Shown: positions 58,413 to 64,000 of the stretch, piece after piece | Numbering within the stretch: the first letter of the stretch is position 1 | How the letters are laid out: each line of letters starts with the position of its first letter | Source of the DNA: Beta vulgaris subsp. vulgaris | Lineage: Eukaryota > Streptophyta > Magnoliopsida > Caryophyllales > Amaranthaceae | DNA length: 64,000 nucleotides | Assembly (NCBI RefSeq): GCF_026745355.1 | Contig: NC_079206.1 | Span: 35,159,872 to 35,223,871 of the forward strand | Direction: 5' to 3' | Notes under the pieces: model-generated | What the model saw: the letters and a program-made list of their open reading frames with translations, nothing else | The model's database searches: none | What the model was told of the DNA's origin: nothing | Made by a program: the position numbers and the translations under genes

Positions 58413-58800
58413 ATGGCTGCTAATCTAGGAAATTATTTCAACCCCATCGTTCTGACTGACGATGAAGCCGACGACTTTCATGCACCCATTCCATGAGTAT
58501 GAAGACCTGCATTGGACAATGCGTTGTATTTTGAGAAAGGAATTTGCTAGGGATGATGAAGTCATCATAAAAATGGACCGTGCTAGAGGTACCACTAGGG
58601 AGGATATCTATGATGCATGTTTCAGGTATGCATCTGAACCTGAAGAGGACGAAGACACCATACCTATTAGAAGGTCTAAGATCCAGAGAAAGTTCATCGA
58701 TTATTATGAGGACGAAGAAGAGGATGAAGCTAGTGATGAAACCTTCATACCTGAGCACTATAAGGAAGATAAGGATAAAGATGGCAATGTAGTGCCATAA
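58413..58800 (+). pseudogene. Small acidic ORF behind the Tekay-type LTR, unknown
   Basis: An ATG at 58413 reads MAANLGNYFNPIVLTDDEAD to about 58490, then one frame step leads into the open frame 58462-58800 (EYEDLHWTMRCILRKEFARD, DIYDACFRYASEPEED, KFIDYYEDEEEDEASDE, ending KDGNVVP). The joined reading is about 130 codons, strongly acidic at its C-terminus. It lies where gag would begin but shows no gag, zinc knuckle or protease. I do not recognise it. It could be a decayed gag start or an ORF of a non-autonomous derivative. The body is then cut at about 59030 by the next LTR. Confidence 0.4.
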
Positions 58801-59029
58801 GTTATATATATATACTTATATACTTTTTTTTTATATATAGATATACATAAGATATTAGTTATAAGAATAATGTTGGATGTGTGCCAACAAGGACAAAGGT
58901 GTTTTATAGAGTTATCATTTTAGGAAAAATATAGATACTAGTGTGTTATTTTTATTTCACATTATTTTTCCCTTCTATGGAAGAATAAAGATATTGTTCA
59001 TTTTATTGGAGGAGTAAGAATTTATTGTT

Positions 59030-60533
59030 GTATAATATGAGCACTATAAGAGGGGGGTGAATTATAGTGAGAGAATAAGCTATACTTTTTGCGGAATTAA
59101 AAGTAAACTTGGGAACAAACAATGGGAACACGAGAGATTTAGCGAGGAAAAACTTCCTAGGCCTAGTAGGAAGAAACAACCTCGACCACAAGGGATTTTA
59201 AACAACTTTCCACTATAATAGGCCAAAACAACTCTGATTACAACCTATTACTTTTCTCTCGATTCTCAACTTAAGTCACTCAACTCAAGTTCCCAACGAC
59301 AGTTCCCACAACTGACGTTTCTCTCAAACTTCACTCGAAGTTCCTTTCTTTTTCTCTTTTCTCTTGCTTCACTCAAAGCTTCTCACACTTACAAGAGTTC
59401 ACTCAAACCCTTTTTCTCAAAAATACACTTTGTAAAACAATGGAAGAGTAATAAACTCGATTAATGTAAGTATGAATTCTCTTAAGGAAAAGGCACTGAC
59501 ACTTTAGATAACTTAAGACAAATTAACTAAGTCAGACAACTTTGTTTCAAATGAATTAGGCGCCTATTTATAGACAATTAAGACAAGACATTTCTCACTA
59601 ATTAACCATTATACAGATCTCCATGATTTAATTAATTAATTAAATTAATATTTTTCATGTCATGTAAACATCCACTAATCCACTACTTCACTTCATAAGA
59701 AGCAGTAACAATTACGTGGTTTTACAAAACTTGGAGAATAATTAAACTCTATTTAATAATTAAATACTTGGAGGATAATTAACTAAGCCACTAAATCCAC
59801 TAACTACAAAACGTGTAGCAGTACTTTAGGCTGTAACAGTTTTTAGGAAATAAAATAAATTATACTTTAGCTAGTTTTTAGGAAAAATATCTTTTTAAAA
59901 TATCTTTATAAAACCGAAAAAAATTTTATATTTTAAAAACCGAAATATTTAAAAACCGGAAAATATTATTTTTCGAAAACATAAATCTTTTAAATAAAAT
60001 ATATAAGATAAAAAGATAAGATTTGAAAATCGTTTGAATTAAAATCAGAAAATCTTTTTAAAATATTTTCCTAACAAACTTAAACTAAATTCCTAAAATA
60101 GTGGATCTTAGTTAAAAACCCTAAAAACTCTAACAACATATTGGGCGCATATTTATTAGGCGCACAACATTTAGAGCTCTTAGGAGTTCCTAAATTCAGT
60201 TTTAAGTCTTGTTCCCTAACCTTGTTCCTATAGTGCCAGGTCTGTTCCTTTCATGGGAACAGAACCAAGTTCCTTTGAGAATTCACCACGAACTTAATTA
60301 AGCTTTTACTCAACCTTAACATGAAGATAATAAATAACCCTAATGTATTCTAATCTTCATTCCATGCTTGATTCTTTCACTCTCGAACATCTTTACTTCG
60401 ATCTTGATTAATTCTCCGTTTAATCTTCAATCAAGTATTCTCTTAGCTCGAGCATGAATTACCTTGCAACAACATAAATAAAATATACTATGTCTTTTGT
60501 GGTTAGGTCATCTTCAAAACTCAAGGGTCAACA
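59030..60533 (-). repeat. 3' LTR of second Sirevirus-like element
   Basis: It begins near TGAGCACTATAAGAGGGGGG (59038; the precise first base is unsure) and ends AAGGGTCAACA, followed by the PPT complement ATTTCCCCCTTTTTGA. It shares phrases with the first element's LTR (AAGAGGGGGGTGAATT, TTTTTGCGGAA, CACTCGAAGTTCC) but is clearly a different family member. Its right part matches 1-616 and its left-middle part matches 63866-64000. Confidence 0.85.
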
Positions 60534-60549
60534 ATTTCCCCCTTTTTGA

Positions 60550-63430
60550 AGATGACAACAAAAGGCAATATACTATAAAAATAATACACATAAGTCATAT
60601 AAAACTAATTTTAACAAAGTATGTAACCAAGTTAAATTAATATTATAGACTCGTTGTATTTTATTTTGTAAAGAAGAAATATGAGAACATAATCCATGAC
60701 AAAAAAAATTTACTCTGATTGCCTTTATCTTTCCCCCTTTGGCATCTTCAAAAACATTAGTCCACGATTTCAAAAAGATGAATTTATCTACTAAAAACAT
60801 CACACCACCAAAATTTGTGAGAAACAATTTGGTTAGTATAAGCAAATAAAGCATTCAACTCTCAAAAACCGCAATCCAAGAATATTAGCCATTCATTTAG
60901 ACGCACACATGCAAAAAGATCAAACTAGAATTATCAAATTAACAAGTTCCATTGTAGCATGATTAAAGGAGAAAGATAGAAAAGACAAATATTAAAAAGT
61001 TCATGTTCCCACACAAAAAAAAAACTAAACTAAGAGGTTTATGGTTTAGGAGAGGGAGGTTGCTCGATTTCTTCCACCACATCATAAGCTTAGCCATCAC
61101 TTCTTGATGATTTTCGGCCAAGTATGATCATTTCCTTGAGCACACATTCTTCCAACTTCAATACCGAGAGTTCATTCTTGAATGGAGGAAGAAAGTTCAC
61201 CAAGCCGACCATGATCCTTGTTGTCCTCCAAGGCTTTGTCAACTTTGTGCATTACCCCTTTACTAACCCATTCAAATCCTTGCTTCCGTAGCAAACTCCA
61301 TCATTGCTTCCGAATGACCCATAACCAAAGAGAACAAATAATCCAATCTTCTAGCATGAGCTAGAGTATATGTAGAACCAATGGTAGGATTTTGAGAAGA
61401 CGAGGGAGCATTTTGAGAAGGATTGGTCGCTGTTTGTTCCTTAGGTTTGGGAACAGCAGGTTGTTCCTCTGGAATGGGAACACATCTGTTTCCTTACTTT
61501 AGGAACAGAACAGGAGGTTTTGAGGTAGAGGGAGGGATAGGATCATTTTGTGGTGCTAGGTAGAGGTGAGGCAGATTTTGTGGAGATGGAGGAAAAGGAG
61601 GATTGGTTTCCATGGAACAGGATATGTTCCCTAGAAGGAGGTAGGTTAGATTCATAATCTTCCTATCAATCACCCTAACTTCATCTTCCTCAAAACTTTC
61701 ATCTGCTCAAGCAAAGGAAAATTAAGCACTTTCATGTTTTGAACTCTTTGACTAGTTCTAGTGCTTTTGTAACCGGTTTCACCACCTCTTCAACCACCTT
61801 CTTCCCTTTCTTCTTAGCTTCTTCTTTTTTCTTTTTGTTTTTCTTTTCTTTTCTTTTTCCATTTTTTTTTTCTTCTCTTCAATTCTTTCTCTTCTTCTTC
61901 TTCACATCATCATATACTTCATCATCCTCATCATCATCAAGGTTAGCCCTTCCCTTGATTACTTCCCATTCACAACACAAACATTCAATTATTCAAGGCA
62001 CGCACATTCAACATATTTCCCGTGGATAACCAATGGTTTGAGTTCCCGACAATTCAAGAGATTTCGGTTATTAAGAGCCCATACCAACAACAAAACCATT
62101 TTCAATACAATGACTCATGTGTTGAATCATTAAAGAGGGAAAGTTTATGTGTTTATGAGAGGCTAAACAATGAATATAAATCAAGTCCAACATGCTAACT
62201 TGAGCACGTTTTGAAAGACGAGGCAATAAGGCTTTCTTTAGGATGTGAAATAAATTTTGTGGTAGGGAGAAAGAAGATTATGATCAAGAAATGTTTTTCC
62301 CTTTTGACCACCATATTTAACAATCAATTGATCAAAAGAGATATCCGAAAATGGATAGGATCCACGTTGCTTCTTAAAGTAAACATCAGTTCCTCTCACG
62401 GAACACCAAGCAATTTACCCAAATTTTAGCATTAAAATCATTTGTGTTCCCTTTACCAAAGTAGAACAATTTCCTTCTTCATCAATGGAAAAGTTTTCAC
62501 AAAATTCTCCATATTTAGGAATTAAACTATTTCCATAACAATTCACAAAAAGATGTCCCACCTTGAAACTTGATCATATTGAGCAATTGACGAAAATTTA
62601 CTCTTTTACACCAAGAAACATCAATAAAAGTCCATGAACATACCTAGATGCCGTGGATTTTTTCGAGCAACTCTTGTTGTTCCTCTCTCGGAACATCCGA
62701 TTCCCCCTCACTTGTTGCATGTTGATCTTCCAACCTCCATTTCCAACGTTCTCCTCATTGTTTTCCTTTTTCTTAGAATTCTTGTTAATGAATTGGAGAA
62801 ATATCCATGGGGTTAGGTGATTCAATGTTAATGGAGGAAGGAGAGGGTTTTTCGGTTTGTGGGAGGAGAGAGAGTGAGAAGTATTTTTGGGATTCATGTT
62901 TTGTGGAGGTTTTCGGTTTTATGAGAAGTAAAACAAAGAAGTTATTTTGGTTTAAGGAAAGGAATAAAGAAAATAATAAAAACCGTGTAGTACACGTTTT
63001 TGGAAAAAAATCTTCTACTAATTTAAAAAATATCTTGCAACTAACTTGAGAGATATAAGGAGAAAATCATATTCTTTAAGAGAAAAAAATCTGAACATAA
63101 TATTTTTTGGATTTTTGAATTTTGAAAGAAAAAAAATTAAACTTAACACGCGGGAACAGCGTTTGGGAACAATGAATGGAAACAAGAAATTTTGCTACTT
63201 TGGAACACATTAATTCTTTTAATCCTTTGTCATCACTTAAGGCATAGAATTGTCTTATGAACAATAAGGGGAATATTATTGGACATTGGTGAGCAGTTTT
63301 CAGACATTTTTACTTATACACATGAAATAATCATATAAGAATTGTGATGTATTTAAGCAAATAAAAACATCGAATATGCACATCCAAACATAATGCCAAA
63401 GAATTAACACAAAGGGGAATATTGTAGCAA
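60550..63430 (-). pseudogene. Second Sirevirus-like element: 3' region with extra ORF
   Basis: Minus strand. A start at 62897 (MNPKNTSHSLSSHKPKN) opens the family's extra ORF. After frame breaks LDLIYIHCLASHKHINFPSL, HMSHCIENG and VVGMGS are read near 62200-62070, parallel to the first element. A Lys/Glu-rich stretch follows at about 61950-61750, whose plus-strand shadow is a Phe/Ser-rich ORF. The rest to 60550 is not recognisable coding. Plant Sirevirus extra ORF, function unproven, here broken. Confidence 0.55.
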
Positions 63431-63765
63431 TCATTTCAACTTGATTAAGCCAAGTTCAAGTCTCAATTTCTCAAACCTATCTCTATTTAAGGGCTTTGTC
63501 AAAATGTCTGCAATTTGACGTTCAGTCTCACAGAATTCCATTTTAATAAGACCCTTTTCAACATTATCTTTCAGAAAGTGATGCGTAATATGGATGTGTT
63601 TGACTCTTGAATGATGCACGGGATCTTTAGAAATACTAATAGCAGTAGTATTATCACAATAGATGGGAACACATTCAAAGTAAATTCCATAGTCACGTAG
63701 TTGTTGTTTTGTCCATAGCATTTGGGAACAACATGCTACTGCTGTAACATATTGGGAACAGGAAC
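63431..63765 (-). pseudogene. pol: Second Sirevirus-like element: RNase H C-terminal part
   Basis: The minus strand reads ACCSQMLWTKQQLRDYGIYF, VPIYCDNTTAISISKDPVHH, RVKHIHITHHFLKDNVEKGL and IADILTKPLNRDRFEKLRLE. The first part of RNase H and all of RT are missing: upstream, at about 63760, the reading jumps to the integrase-RT linker. Confidence 0.88.
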
Positions 63766-63858
63766 AGGATGCTGTTCCCTTGGCTTTGTTCCCATGACTT
63801 CATATTCCAAAGTCTCATCCATAAGACTTTGATCTTTTGCCAATCCTATTTCGAAAGT
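63766..63858 (-). pseudogene. pol: Second Sirevirus-like element: integrase-RT linker remnant
   Basis: The minus strand reads MTFEIGLAKDQSLMDETLEY, then EVMGTKPREQHPVPVPN. It matches in place and style the acidic linker ahead of RT in the first element (EIGLVQPSEKADSQ). It is joined directly to the RNase H end, marking an internal deletion of RT. Confidence 0.6.
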
Positions 63859-63865
63859 CATCATC

Positions 63866-64000
63866 AACTTAAGTCACTCAACTCAAGTTCCCAACGACAG
63901 TTCTCACAACTGACGTTCCTCTCAAACTTCACTCGAAGTTCCTTTCTCTTTCTCTTTCTCTTTCTCTTGCTTCACTCAAAGCTTCTCACACTTACAAGAG
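63866..64000 (-). repeat. Second Sirevirus-like element: 5' LTR, inner part cut
   Basis: TCAACTTAAGTCACTCAACT onward repeats 59268-59400 almost exactly and in the same orientation, continuing past the window end. The inner 235 or so bases of the LTR, the primer site, gag, protease and integrase are absent. Confidence 0.8.

Noticed and set aside
61739..62029. Phe/Ser-rich plus ORF as membrane protein
   Set aside because: It is the shadow of a Lys/Glu-rich run of the minus-strand extra ORF.

Overview
This window reads as nuclear DNA of a flowering plant, most likely a eudicot. It is AT-rich, one of its genes is split by short GT-AG introns, and most of the rest is LTR retrotransposon sequence of plant types (Sirevirus-like and other Ty1/copia, Ty3/gypsy) with plant hAT, CACTA, LINE and possible Helitron pieces. 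I see no bacterial, organellar or viral genome segment. No species can be named from the sequence alone.

There is one clearly intact host gene: a plus-strand, seven-exon gene (coding span 20916-27993, about 1033 codons) for a WD40-repeat protein of the plant WDR44-like class. Its third intron (about 3.4 kb) is filled with four cassettes separated by pure TA microsatellites. Upstream lie a 100-bp duplicated leader segment (18186-18290 and 20664-20765), a 1.5-kb TIR element between the two copies, and a small minus-strand exon resembling exon 2 of a type 2 metallothionein.

Layout. 1-616 is the outer end of a Sirevirus-like LTR. 617-7905 is a minus-strand Ty3/gypsy element whose pol is broken by a solo-LTR-like insertion (5831-7205). 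Its 3' part carries two plus-strand (antisense), intron-containing coiled-coil units, one with its own TATA box. 7911-13672 is a decayed plus-strand Ty1/copia element with its 3' LTR, which holds a Helitron-like insertion. 13673-15105 has a 73-bp tandem repeat and a gypsy 3' LTR. 15106-20915 is intergenic with several MITE-like elements. 20916-28270 is the WD40 gene.

28365-53004 is one minus-strand copia element (LTRs about 155 bp) opened up by nested insertions: three hAT-type elements with 8-9 bp target duplications, a non-autonomous CACTA element, a complete Sirevirus-like element (36925-47450), and a non-coding large-LTR element with an internal minisatellite (47521 to about 51790). 53371-54945 is a 5'-truncated LINE with a poly(A) tail and likely target duplication. 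55262-58800 is a Tekay/Del-type gypsy 5' LTR, primer site and a small acidic ORF. 59030-64000 is a second Sirevirus-like element with a large internal deletion.

No new defence or metabolic system is visible. The best leads are the antisense intron-bearing units in the gypsy element, the TA-bounded cassettes in the WD40 intron, the in-frame alternative acceptor in intron 2, the metallothionein-like exon, the strong GGAAC/GTTCC bias of the Sirevirus-like elements, and the small ORF behind the Tekay-type LTR.
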